From Hyunsoonleella pacifica (lineage in GTDB: Bacteria > Bacteroidota > Bacteroidia > Flavobacteriales > Flavobacteriaceae), in the NCBI RefSeq assembly GCF_004310335.1, contig NZ_SIRS01000002.1, positions 434,001-498,000 on the forward strand: DNA of 64,000 bases, in the 5' to 3' direction. The notes beneath the pieces were generated by a model. The model searched no databases and was not told the origin of the DNA. It saw only the letters and a program-made list of their open reading frames with translations. A program made the position numbers and the translations under genes. Numbering within the stretch: position 1 is the stretch's first letter; each line of letters opens with the position of its first letter. Below, one piece after another: positions 8,342 through 17,422 of this stretch.

Positions 8342-10648
8342 CTAATCTTTAATCGGCTGTTTTATTTGAGGTTTTAAGTGTTTTGCATAAAAGCCCATCA
8401 TTGCTTCATAAAGCTCTATTCTGTTTTCTTCTTTTGCAAACCCATGTCCTTCATCATATTTAACCATATAGGGAACGTCAACATTTTTTGTTCTTAGTGC
8501 TGAAACTATTTGATCTGATTCATTGATATTCACTCTAGGGTCGTTTGCCCCTTGTACTACAAATAATGGTTTTTTAATTTTATCAATATGATTTACAGGA
8601 GAAACTTCTTCCATAATAACTTTCTCTTCTGGTACATCAGCATCGTACCAAATTTCTTTTATAATTTTCAAGTAAGGTTTCCAATATTCAGGCATACTAT
8701 CCATAAAAGTAAATAGGTTAGACACTCCAACATAATCTACACCGCAAGCATATAAATCTGGAGTTTTTGTTAAACCTCGTAACACAGCGTATCCACCATG
8801 ACTTCCACCATAAATAGCAGCGTTATCTTTGTCTACCCAACCTTGATCTACTATATATTGTAAGCCATCCTCAACATCATCCATTGCTTTTCTACCAATT
8901 TGCTTAAATCCAGATTCAAGAAATTCCCTTCCATAACCACCAGAAATTCTAAAATTAACTTGTAGCGTAGCATATCCTCTGCTTGCAAACAATTGTGCTT
9001 CTGGGTTAAATCCCCAAGAATCTCTGATACCTTGTGGGCCACCATGTACATTAACTATAACAGGTACTTTTTCTCCTTTAATAGCAGCTTCAGGTAGCGT
9101 AATATAACCATGTATAGTTTTACCGTCTCTACTTTTAAACGATATCGGTCGCATTTCTGCCATATCTTTTTCAACTAGATTAGGCATTAAGTTGTACAAT
9201 AATTTAAATTCTTTGTTTTTGGCATTATAAGAATAATACGTTCCGTATAATTTATCACTTTGAATAAAAACTAAATATTTACTTTCATCATCTGTTTTAT
9301 CTGCTATGGAGTAGTTGTACCCAGGAAATTTGTCAGTGATTTTTTTATGTAATTTTTTATAATATTTACTTACAGGCACAATAATTTGTTTCTCTCCTTC
9401 ATATGAGAAATAATCTAGCTCATAATCTCTATTTCTTGATAGCCCTAAACCAGAAACATCATAATTTTCGTTTGAAAATAATTTCTCTATCACTTTATCA
9501 TTTTTCAGATCATATAAGTAAATCTGAGATTTGTCACTATCTAAATTAGATACTACATAAGCATCATGTGGATAATCTGTTGCGTAATTGAAGCTAGAAA
9601 TACTAAAGCTGTCTTTCCAACTTAACTGTTTAAAAACCTCGTAATTTTCGCCATCTTGGGTATAGTAAAAATCTACATTAACACCGTCACGAAGTTTGGC
9701 AAACCCTCTAAGGTTTCCGTCTTTATCAAACTCATAGCCCGTTATAGGATTTGTAGCATCTTCATTTTTATATAATTGCTTTAATTCTCCTGTTATAATA
9801 TTAATTTTGTAAGGTTCAAATATCTGAGCATTATTTTTATTCATAGAAATAATCATATGGTTTTTATCTTCTTTTAAACCATTTAGTATATTTACCTTAA
9901 CACCATCAAAAGGAGTTAATTCTTTTTGGTTAGAACCATCAATATCTACAGCAAATAAGTGGTAATCTTCATTTCCGCCTTTATCCATTACATAAATTAA
10001 TCTGCCATCATTAGCCCACCCATAGCCTCTTATTAGCTCTTCTTTTTCCTCAATAACTTTAGTTATATCGTCAGTTTGTGTGTTTTTTACATACACATGA
10101 TTCTTTGCATTTTCATCTTTTTCTCTGTAGGATAAATACATCCCGTTAGGAGAAAACTGAAAGGATCTTGCTTTAGGTCTAGCAAAATAATCTGCCACAG
10201 AATATTTGTAATTAGTAGGGTTCCAGTTTGCTAATTTTTTCAAGTCATCATCAGATGTCGGTAAGTCTGTATTCCCAGGTAGAGTTTTTACTGTTTTTTC
10301 TAAGTTCAATGGTAATTCCATGCCTCCTTGATAAAATGTGCCATTTAATACGTTTTCTTTTAGTGTAGCAACATATTTAATTCCTGCTTTATTAAATTTA
10401 ATAGTAAGTGTATTATTCTCAAAGCTTGTTACATCCATGGGGATTCCCGTTGCACCTTGAGATGGACTATCCATAGTAGAAGAGAGATTATCTCCTTCGC
10501 TTTTAATATCAAAAACTAAAGGCATTTCCATACCTTGTACAGCGAGTGTCCCTTTCCATGAACCTTCAATATTTTGTGAGTTAACTTGTGTAGTCATACC
10601 CAAAAATAAAAAAAGAACACTACCTAATTTTAAAATAGAAGTTTTCAT
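8342..10648 (-). CDS. S9 family prolyl oligopeptidase-like serine peptidase, secreted
   Basis: A 768-residue exported peptidase with a signal peptide (about residues 1-24, ending TTQVNSQ). Residues 25-120 form a lipocalin-like beta domain (GSWKGTLAVQGMEMPLVFDI), then a beta-propeller, then the alpha/beta hydrolase domain. The catalytic triad can be placed: Ser616 in GGSHGG, Asp703 in GANDPR, His735 in DEGHGF. Homologues act as dipeptidyl or acylaminoacyl peptidases in the periplasm, probably on peptides derived from extracellular protein. A strong terminator follows the stop. The extra N-terminal domain is frequent in Bacteroidota members. Confidence 0.92.
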   Translation of the reverse strand: MKTSILKLGSVLFLFLGMTTQVNSQNIEGSWKGTLAVQGMEMPLVFDIKSEGDNLSSTMDSPSQGATGIPMDVTSFENNTLTIKFNKAGIKYVATLKENVLNGTFYQGGMELPLNLEKTVKTLPGNTDLPTSDDDLKKLANWNPTNYKYSVADYFARPKARSFQFSPNGMYLSYREKDENAKNHVYVKNTQTDDITKVIEEKEELIRGYGWANDGRLIYVMDKGGNEDYHLFAVDIDGSNQKELTPFDGVKVNILNGLKEDKNHMIISMNKNNAQIFEPYKINIITGELKQLYKNEDATNPITGYEFDKDGNLRGFAKLRDGVNVDFYYTQDGENYEVFKQLSWKDSFSISSFNYATDYPHDAYVVSNLDSDKSQIYLYDLKNDKVIEKLFSNENYDVSGLGLSRNRDYELDYFSYEGEKQIIVPVSKYYKKLHKKITDKFPGYNYSIADKTDDESKYLVFIQSDKLYGTYYSYNAKNKEFKLLYNLMPNLVEKDMAEMRPISFKSRDGKTIHGYITLPEAAIKGEKVPVIVNVHGGPQGIRDSWGFNPEAQLFASRGYATLQVNFRISGGYGREFLESGFKQIGRKAMDDVEDGLQYIVDQGWVDKDNAAIYGGSHGGYAVLRGLTKTPDLYACGVDYVGVSNLFTFMDSMPEYWKPYLKIIKEIWYDADVPEEKVIMEEVSPVNHIDKIKKPLFVVQGANDPRVNINESDQIVSALRTKNVDVPYMVKYDEGHGFAKEENRIELYEAMMGFYAKHLKPQIKQPIKD

Positions 10649-10867
10649 TTGTAATGATAAGTTTTTTTAATAATTAACCAATATAATTCTTTGTGATACG
10701 TCATTAGAATACAAGTACTATATTTTGTTACACTTTTTACCGTATTTTTTATTTTTTTAACATTTTAGACTAAAATTATTATCAACAATTTGTTGAATAA
10801 CTTTAGAAAAAACCACTTTAAAAAACCCAATAAAGATGTTACTTTTGCATTTTACCAAACTATACGT

Positions 10868-12421
10868 ATGTCAATTTCGAAAACTGAACTGCTAGAAAGG
10901 AAAACCGGGAAAGAATTATACAGCTATCAAAAAGGCGCTATAGATAAAATTTTTACTGCTTTTGAAGAGTCGCCATCTGATTATCACTTATTATATCAAT
11001 TACCTACAGGAGGAGGGAAGACAGTAATTTTCTCTGAAATTGTTCGTCAATATCTAAACATAAAGAAGAAAAAGGTTTTAGTAATGACGCATCGTATAGA
11101 ATTGTGTAAGCAAACGTCTAATATGCTTACAGAATTTGGTGTTATTAATAAGGTTGTAGATAGTAAGGCAGATTTAAGTGATCAAGCAGATTATAGTTGT
11201 TTTGTTGCTATGGTTGAAACGCTAAACAACCGTTTGAATGATGATAAATTAGATATTTCTGATATTGGTTTAGTAATTATTGATGAGGCGCACTACAATT
11301 CATTTACTAAGCTATTTAAATTCTTTAGTCAATCTTTTATTTTAGGCGTAACAGCAACACCTTTAAGTTCTAGTATGGAACTACCTATGACTGATAATTA
11401 TGATGAACTTATAGTTGGAGAGTCTATAGAATCTTTAATAAATCGAGGATTTTTGGCTCGGGCAGAGATGTTTAGTTACAATGTAGGTCTAACAAGTTTA
11501 GTTGTTGGAGCTAACGGAGATTATACAGTGAAATCTTCTGAAGATTTGTATACCGATGATAACATGCTTACTAAGTTATTACGCGCTTACGAAGAACGAT
11601 CTAAAGGTAAAAAAACACTAATTTTCAATAATGGTATAAATACATCTTTGCATGTTTATGATACGTTTAGAAGAGCAGGTTATCCTGTAGCACATTTAGA
11701 CAATACAAATACAAAGAAAGAGCGGGCCATGATTTTAAAGTGGTTTAAAAATACTCCTAATGCTATTTTAACATCTGTAAGTATTTTAACTACTGGCTTT
11801 GATGAACCTACTGTTGAGAGTATTATTTTAAATAGAGCAACTAAATCGTTAACACTATACTATCAAATGATTGGTCGTGGTTCTCGTGTTTTAGAGAATA
11901 AAGATACATTTCAAGTTATTGATTTAGGAAACAATTTTCACAGATTTGGACCTTGGGGAGATAATTTAGATTGGCAACGTATTTTTAAATCTCCTAATTA
12001 CTATTTAGATGCTTTATTAAGTGATGAAGAATTAGAAAGTAATTTTAGATATGAAATGCCTGATGATTTACGTGAAGAATTTAAAAACTCTGAAGATGTG
12101 CATTTTGATGTTCAGAAAACTTATGTAGATGCAGTAAGAAGTGGAGAATCTACTAAAGTAGTTTTAGAACGCTCTATAGCGCAACATGCTAAAATATGTA
12201 TTGAAAATAGCGAAGATGTTTATGATGCTATTGCTTTAGCAAAAAAATTAGGAGATGATATTGACTTTAGAATAAAGCGTTACACTAAGTGTATTAGTAA
12301 AAGTACACATAATTTTGTGGAATGGCTTCGAGGCGATTACCGTAAAAAATTAAATTCTTATCTAAGAGCAAATTTTGATGAAGTATTCGAAGAAGTTCAT
12401 GGTTATGCGCCTAAAGAATAA
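10868..12421 (+). CDS. DEAD/DEAH-box superfamily 2 helicase
   Basis: A 517-residue SF2 ATPase. Motifs in order: Q-like YQKGAIDKI, Walker A PTGGGKT (about residues 46-52), DEAH box in VIIDEAHYN, motif III GVTATP, motif V SILTTGFDEP and motif VI QMIGRGSR. The C-terminal 120 residues are helical and unlike canonical accessory domains. The frame is open back to a TTG at 10790, but the ATG at 10868 gives a protein that starts just before the conserved region, so it is chosen. The nucleic-acid substrate is unknown. The EamA gene follows 13 bp downstream. Confidence 0.88.
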   Translation: MSISKTELLERKTGKELYSYQKGAIDKIFTAFEESPSDYHLLYQLPTGGGKTVIFSEIVRQYLNIKKKKVLVMTHRIELCKQTSNMLTEFGVINKVVDSKADLSDQADYSCFVAMVETLNNRLNDDKLDISDIGLVIIDEAHYNSFTKLFKFFSQSFILGVTATPLSSSMELPMTDNYDELIVGESIESLINRGFLARAEMFSYNVGLTSLVVGANGDYTVKSSEDLYTDDNMLTKLLRAYEERSKGKKTLIFNNGINTSLHVYDTFRRAGYPVAHLDNTNTKKERAMILKWFKNTPNAILTSVSILTTGFDEPTVESIILNRATKSLTLYYQMIGRGSRVLENKDTFQVIDLGNNFHRFGPWGDNLDWQRIFKSPNYYLDALLSDEELESNFRYEMPDDLREEFKNSEDVHFDVQKTYVDAVRSGESTKVVLERSIAQHAKICIENSEDVYDAIALAKKLGDDIDFRIKRYTKCISKSTHNFVEWLRGDYRKKLNSYLRANFDEVFEEVHGYAPKE

Positions 12422-12434
12422 TTAGTTACTGTAT

Positions 12435-13277
12435 TTGGAGCTTAAAAAAGCGATAACATTCATGATTATAAGCACGTTGTCCTTTGCGTGCATGAATGCT
12501 ATTGTTAAGCATTTAGTCCATATGAATGCTTTTCAAATTGTGTTTTTTAGGTCTTTTAGTTGTCTGCTTTTTACACTTACTTTTCTTATTAAAAATAACA
12601 TTCCAATACTGGGGAAAAAACACAGTTTGTTGATTTTAAGAGGAGTTGTAGGTGTAACTTCGATGACTTTGTTTTTTATGTCTACAAAATATTTACCTAT
12701 TGGTACAGCAGTCTCCTTACGTTATATGGCACCAATATTTGCTGGAATTTTTGCAGTAGTATTATTAAAAGAAAAAATGAAACTTGTGCAATGGTTGTTT
12801 TTTACTATTGCATTCTCGGGAGTAATTGTTTTAAAAGGATTTGATACTTCACTTAGTATTTATGGTTTACTATTAATTTTTATCTCTGCAGTTTTTAGTG
12901 GACTAGTATATATAGTTATTAGAAAAATAGGGAAGAGCGAACATCCAGTGGTTGTGGTTAACTATTTTATGATAATTGCTACTATTGTTGGAGGTGTTTT
13001 ATCAATTAATAAATGGATTATGCCTGAAGGTAAAGAGTGGCTATTAGTATTTGGTTTAGGGTGTTTTGGGTATTTTGGGCAAGTATATATGACGAAAGCT
13101 TTTCAAATTGCTAAAACAAATCAAATAGCGCCCTTTAAATATTTAGAGGTTATTTTTACATTGTTATTTGGTGTTACTCTTTTTAGTGAAGTATATTCAT
13201 TTTTGAGTTTATTTGGAATTACTTTAATAATAACTGGGCTTGTATTGAATGTTACTTACAAGCAAAAGCCTAGATAA
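12435..13277 (+). CDS. EamA/DMT family transporter
   Basis: A 280-residue inner-membrane protein with about ten transmembrane helices in two EamA repeats, the drug/metabolite exporter plan. The first helix (KKAITFMIISTLSFACMNAIVKHL) is typical. The best start is the TTG at 12435, because the next ATG (12462) would cut into helix 1; unusual start codons are common here. Family signatures include LRGVVGVTSMTLFF and AVSLRYMAPIFAGIFAVVLLKEK in repeat one and FKYLEVIFTLLFG in repeat two. Substrate unknown (amino acids or small metabolites are usual). Confidence 0.85.
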   Translation: MELKKAITFMIISTLSFACMNAIVKHLVHMNAFQIVFFRSFSCLLFTLTFLIKNNIPILGKKHSLLILRGVVGVTSMTLFFMSTKYLPIGTAVSLRYMAPIFAGIFAVVLLKEKMKLVQWLFFTIAFSGVIVLKGFDTSLSIYGLLLIFISAVFSGLVYIVIRKIGKSEHPVVVVNYFMIIATIVGGVLSINKWIMPEGKEWLLVFGLGCFGYFGQVYMTKAFQIAKTNQIAPFKYLEVIFTLLFGVTLFSEVYSFLSLFGITLIITGLVLNVTYKQKPR

Positions 13278-13441
13278 ATTTCACATATTAATCTCTTTCT
13301 TGCCGTATTTTATATTTAGCTTTAAAAATATTTAAAATAAGTTGTTTCTTAATTATCGTTAAAAGCTTTTCAATGAAAAAAGGGTAATGCTAAACTATTC
13401 GTAAAAGTTTTTTTTCAAGATGTATACCACTACCTTTTGGC

Positions 13442-13449
13442 TATATTTG
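13442..13449 (+). promoter_or_regulatory. Candidate minus-7 box for the pntA operon
   Basis: The octamer TATATTTG fits the Bacteroidota minus-7 consensus TAnnTTTG. It lies in the 285-base gap ahead of the transhydrogenase operon and would give a leader of about 105 bases. No TTG at the ideal minus-33 distance is seen, so confidence is limited. Confidence 0.35.
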
Positions 13450-13562
13450 TCTCTTAATTTTTTGTTAAAACAAATGAAAATCAGTTTGAAGTTTATTGGA
13501 CAACTGTATTGTTTCAATTTGTTCAACGGATTATAAAAACTATAAACAAACTAACCACCAAC

Positions 13563-14663
13563 ATGAAAATTGGTATTCTAAAAGAAACCCAAAACGGAGA
13601 AAATAGGGTTTCATTATCGCCTAATATTTCAAAACAACTCATTGATAAAGGCTTTAAAGTTTTAATTGAAGAACAAGCAGGTGTAAACTCTTCCTATCAA
13701 GATGCTGATTATATTGACTTAGGAGCTTCAGTAGAAAAACGCGGCGTTGTATTCAAAGAAGCAGATTTACTTATTAAGATTAACCCTTTTGATGAAGAAG
13801 ACTTAAAATTGATTGATAAAGGCCAAATATTGATAAGTCAATTATATCACAAATCAAATCCAGAATTAATAGAAGCTATAGCCAGTAAAGGCGCTACAGC
13901 ATTTTCTATGGATGCAATACCAAGGATTTCGCGAGCGCAAGATATGGATGTATTAAGTTCTCAGAATAATTTAGCAGGCTATAAGTCAGTTATTTTAGGG
14001 GCTTATGAGATGACTAAAATTTTTCCTTTGATGATGACAGCTGCAGGAACCATAACGCCATCAAAAGTTTTAATATTTGGTGTTGGTGTTGCGGGTTTAC
14101 AAGCCATAGCTACAGCAAAGCGATTAGGAGCGGTTGTTGAGGCTACTGATATTAGAACTGAAACTAAAGAACAAGCAGAGTCCTTGGGAGCAAAATTTAT
14201 TTCTGTAGATAATGAAGGGGAAACCTCTGAAGGCGGTTATGCTAAAGAGGCATCTGAAGATTATGTAAAGAAGCAAAAAGATGCAGTAAACAAATCTTTA
14301 TTTCAAGCAGATTTAGTAATTACCACAGCTAATATTCCTGGTAGAAAAGCACCAGTTTTAATTACTAAGGAGCAAGTAGAACAAATGAAAAATGGAGCTG
14401 TTATTATTGATTTAGCGGCTGCACAAGGCGGCAATTGCGAACTGAGTAAATTAAATGAAAAAGTAATAGTAAATGGGGTAAAAATTATAGGTACTACCAT
14501 TGCGCCAGAAAGTGTCTCTACAAATGCTAGTGAGCTATATGCAAAAAACATTTACAATTTCCTTGTGCATTTAACTGAAGACGCAAAATTTAAGTGGGAT
14601 TTAGAAGAAGAAATAACTAATGATACTTTAATTGTAAAAGACGGAACCATCCGAAATAAATAA
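13563..14663 (+). CDS. pntA: NAD(P) transhydrogenase alpha subunit, domain I
   Basis: A 366-residue soluble NAD(H)-binding component of the proton-translocating transhydrogenase, which couples hydride transfer between NADH and NADP+ to proton movement. Signatures: MKIGILKETQNGENRVSLSP at the start, the RDQ-like loop with RAQDMDVLSSQ, and the Rossmann glycines in VLIFGVGVAGLQAIATAKRLGA. The start is the ATG at 13563; an in-frame upstream ATG at 13509 adds 18 unconserved residues. As in many bacteria, the alpha subunit is split: membrane domain alpha-2 is the next gene, 5 bp downstream. Confidence 0.95.
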   Translation: MKIGILKETQNGENRVSLSPNISKQLIDKGFKVLIEEQAGVNSSYQDADYIDLGASVEKRGVVFKEADLLIKINPFDEEDLKLIDKGQILISQLYHKSNPELIEAIASKGATAFSMDAIPRISRAQDMDVLSSQNNLAGYKSVILGAYEMTKIFPLMMTAAGTITPSKVLIFGVGVAGLQAIATAKRLGAVVEATDIRTETKEQAESLGAKFISVDNEGETSEGGYAKEASEDYVKKQKDAVNKSLFQADLVITTANIPGRKAPVLITKEQVEQMKNGAVIIDLAAAQGGNCELSKLNEKVIVNGVKIIGTTIAPESVSTNASELYAKNIYNFLVHLTEDAKFKWDLEEEITNDTLIVKDGTIRNK

Positions 14664-14668
14664 TAATC

Positions 14669-14977
14669 ATGAACGAATTTATTCAATTTATTAAAGATAA
14701 CTTACAAATTGTCTACATCCTTATTTTAGCCATATTTGTTGGTATTGAAGTTATAAAAAGTATTCCTGCAGTATTACATACACCTTTAATGTCTGGAGCA
14801 AATGCTTTGAGTGGTGTAGTAATAGTTGGAGCTATATTAGTAATGTTACATTCTAATCCTGATAACTATTTAGCCTTAACATTAGGCTTTATAGCGGTTT
14901 TACTCGGTATAATAAATGTAGTTGGTGGTTTTGCAGTAACCAACAGAATGTTACAAATGTTTAAAAAGAAAAAGTAA
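14669..14977 (+). CDS. pntAB: NAD(P) transhydrogenase alpha-2 (membrane) subunit
   Basis: A 102-residue membrane protein with three transmembrane helices, equal to the C-terminal part of one-chain PntA. Recognisable text: EVIKSIPAVLHTPLMSGANALSGVVIVGA, where SIPAVLHTPLMSGANALSG is the family signature lining the proton channel. Its last base is the first of pntB (TAATG-type overlap), pointing to coupled translation. Confidence 0.93.
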   Translation: MNEFIQFIKDNLQIVYILILAIFVGIEVIKSIPAVLHTPLMSGANALSGVVIVGAILVMLHSNPDNYLALTLGFIAVLLGIINVVGGFAVTNRMLQMFKKKK

Positions 14978-16359
14978 TGAGTGTTATATTAAGTGTAATT
15001 TATTTAATAGCAACGGTAACATTCGTTGTAGGTTTAAAGCGTCTTGGGCATCCAGATACAGCAAAAAGCGGTAATATCATTGCAGCATCGGGAATGGGGT
15101 TAGCTATTTTGGGAACTATATGTATTCATGATTTGAATGTAGCACCAATTATTTATATTCTTATTGGTGTTGCTATTGTGTTAGGTTCTATAATTGGTTA
15201 TTTAATAGCCATAAAAGTTGAAATGACAAAAATGCCAGAATTGGTGTCTTTGTTTAATGGTTTTGGAGGCGCAAGTGCAGCTCTTATTGGTTTGGTAGAA
15301 CTTAGTAAAAGTGTAGAAGATTCGTTGCAAGCTATTACTATTGTTTCAGGTATAATTATTGGTGCCATAACATTTTCAGGAAGTTTAGTGGCTTGGGGAA
15401 AGCTTAACGGTTCTTTAAAAAGTGTTGTAAAAATTCCTCAGTATAACATCGTTAACAATCTTTTCTTTTTGGCTATTGTTGGTTTAGCAATATTTATGAT
15501 TGTTACTGGTAGCTACAATTCGTTATTTACTTATGGTGTTTTAGCAGGAGGATTAGTTTATGGTATTTTGTTTGTTTTGCCAATTGGTGGGGCAGATATG
15601 CCAGTTGTAATTTCGTTATTAAACTCTCTTACAGGTATTGCAGCAGCTATAACAGGAATCCTGTATGATAATATGGTAATGCTTGTTGGTGGTATTTTAG
15701 TAGGCTCTGCGGGTATAATTTTAACTGTAGCAATGTGTAAAGCGATGAACAGAACACTTGCCTCTGTTATATTTGGTGCTTTTGGTGCAGGTAATGATGC
15801 TATAGAAGGTGGCAATAAAACTCAAGGAACCATCAAAAAGACTACTGCCAGTGATGCTGCTATTATGATGAATTATGCTACAAACGTGATTATAGTTCCT
15901 GGATATGGATTAGCTGTGGCGCAAGCACAACATGTTATTCATGAATTAGAGGAAATTTTAACAGATAAAGGCGTTAATGTAAAATATGCAGTTCATCCAG
16001 TTGCGGGTAGAATGCCTGGGCATATGAATGTATTACTTGCAGAATCTAACGTAGACTATAATTTGTTGATTGAAATGGAGGATATTAATCCTCAATTTTC
16101 AAATGCTGATGTTGTTTTAGTGGTAGGCGCAAATGATGTGGTTAATCCAGCTGCTCATAACGATCCATCAAGTCCAATTTATGGTATGCCAATATTAGAT
16201 GTAGAAAACGCAAAACACATTGTGGTTAACAAGAGAAGTATGAATGCTGGTTATGCAGGTATTCAAAATGAACTGTTTTTTAATTCTAAAACATCTATGC
16301 TATTTGGAGATGCTAAAGCTGCTCTAACAGAATTAGTAGGCGAACTTAAAAACATGTAA
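14977..16359 (+). CDS. pntB: NAD(P) transhydrogenase beta subunit
   Basis: A 460-residue inner-membrane subunit. The N-terminal 270 residues hold about nine transmembrane helices, including MPELVSLFNGFGGASAALIG; the C-terminal 180 residues are the NADP(H)-binding domain III with IIVPGYGLAVAQAQH, VAGRMPGHMNVLLAE, GANDVVNPAA and a terminal KRSMNAGYAGIQNELFF. All standard PntB features are present and the length is normal. The enzyme supplies NADPH at the expense of the proton gradient. Stop and start overlap by one base with the following glycosyltransferase. Confidence 0.96.
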   Translation: MSVILSVIYLIATVTFVVGLKRLGHPDTAKSGNIIAASGMGLAILGTICIHDLNVAPIIYILIGVAIVLGSIIGYLIAIKVEMTKMPELVSLFNGFGGASAALIGLVELSKSVEDSLQAITIVSGIIIGAITFSGSLVAWGKLNGSLKSVVKIPQYNIVNNLFFLAIVGLAIFMIVTGSYNSLFTYGVLAGGLVYGILFVLPIGGADMPVVISLLNSLTGIAAAITGILYDNMVMLVGGILVGSAGIILTVAMCKAMNRTLASVIFGAFGAGNDAIEGGNKTQGTIKKTTASDAAIMMNYATNVIIVPGYGLAVAQAQHVIHELEEILTDKGVNVKYAVHPVAGRMPGHMNVLLAESNVDYNLLIEMEDINPQFSNADVVLVVGANDVVNPAAHNDPSSPIYGMPILDVENAKHIVVNKRSMNAGYAGIQNELFFNSKTSMLFGDAKAALTELVGELKNM

Positions 16360-17408
16360 TGAGTTTTAAAAGTTGGATAAATCAAAAACGTCGAAAGGTA
16401 ATGACTGCAATTACCAAAAGCGTTGGTAGTTCTTATTCAGAACCTTCTTCTCATGATATAAAAAATATTGAAATTAAAAAGGTATTGATTATTAGGCCAA
16501 ATCATCGTTTGGGTAATCAATTACTAACCACGCCTTTGGTGCAAGAAGTAGAAAAAACGTTTCCTGATTGTGCAATTGATTTATTTGCAAAAGGAGGCGT
16601 AGCCTTTGCTATTTTTGAAAATTATAATTCAATCAATAAAATTTACCAACTACCAAGAAAGCCATTTAGTAATCTGTTTAAATATGCCATGTGCTGGATC
16701 TCTATCAAAAGAAAAAAATATGATTTGGTAATTAATGGTGATAAAGACTCTTCTTCAGGAAGATTACTAACCAATTTAGCAAAAGCACCACTCAAGGTTT
16801 TTGGGGATGTACATGAAGATATTCAAAGACAATATGATGATTATCTGCATATTTCTAAATACCCAATTTATAACTTGAGACGTTATTTATCTAAACTAAA
16901 CTTCCCAGAAAATAATACTACACTTCCTGTTTTGAATTTGAAGTTATCTAATGCAGAACTAAGTACTGGTAAGCAAATATTAGATAATTTGAATAAAAAT
17001 GAAAATCCTACAATTTGTATTTATACTAATGCTACAGCAGATAAATGTTATTCAGAACAATGGTGGGAATCATTTTATTTAAAATTAAAAGAAAATTTTG
17101 CTGAACAATACAATATCATAGAGATGTTGCCAATTGAAAATATTTCAAAGATAAATTTCAAGGCGCCTCATTTTTACAGTAAAGATGTTCGAGAAATGGG
17201 AGGCATTATTGCTAACACTTCTGTTTTTATTGCTGCTGATAATGGAGTAATGCATTTGGCAAGTGCTGCATTAACGCCAACAGTAGGCTTGTTTTCAAGA
17301 GATAATCAATCCATTTATGGGCCATACGGAAATGGTAGTTTAGCACTTCACACAAAAGTAAAATCCCAACAAGAGTGTATTCAAGCTATTAAAAATATTC
17401 TTAAGTAA
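16359..17408 (+). CDS. Glycosyltransferase family 9 (heptosyltransferase-like)
   Basis: A 349-residue GT-B enzyme. The N-terminal domain starts at VLIIRPNHRLGNQLLTTPLVQEVEKTFP, the classic GT9 opening that binds acceptor and positions the Asp/Asn, and the C-terminal donor domain contains ADNGVMHLASAALTPTVGLFS, the ADP-heptose-binding-like DxGxMHLA signature. Likely adds a sugar to lipopolysaccharide core on the cytoplasmic face. It begins on the last base of pntB, so it is transcribed with the transhydrogenase, an unexpected pairing. The donor sugar cannot be told. Confidence 0.87.
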   Translation: MSFKSWINQKRRKVMTAITKSVGSSYSEPSSHDIKNIEIKKVLIIRPNHRLGNQLLTTPLVQEVEKTFPDCAIDLFAKGGVAFAIFENYNSINKIYQLPRKPFSNLFKYAMCWISIKRKKYDLVINGDKDSSSGRLLTNLAKAPLKVFGDVHEDIQRQYDDYLHISKYPIYNLRRYLSKLNFPENNTTLPVLNLKLSNAELSTGKQILDNLNKNENPTICIYTNATADKCYSEQWWESFYLKLKENFAEQYNIIEMLPIENISKINFKAPHFYSKDVREMGGIIANTSVFIAADNGVMHLASAALTPTVGLFSRDNQSIYGPYGNGSLALHTKVKSQQECIQAIKNILK

Positions 17409-17422
17409 ACATTGTAGACCCT

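Noticed and set aside
15558-15815. 85-codon minus-strand frame inside pntB
   Set aside because: Antisense shadow of a strongly conserved gene; composition follows the complementary codons.
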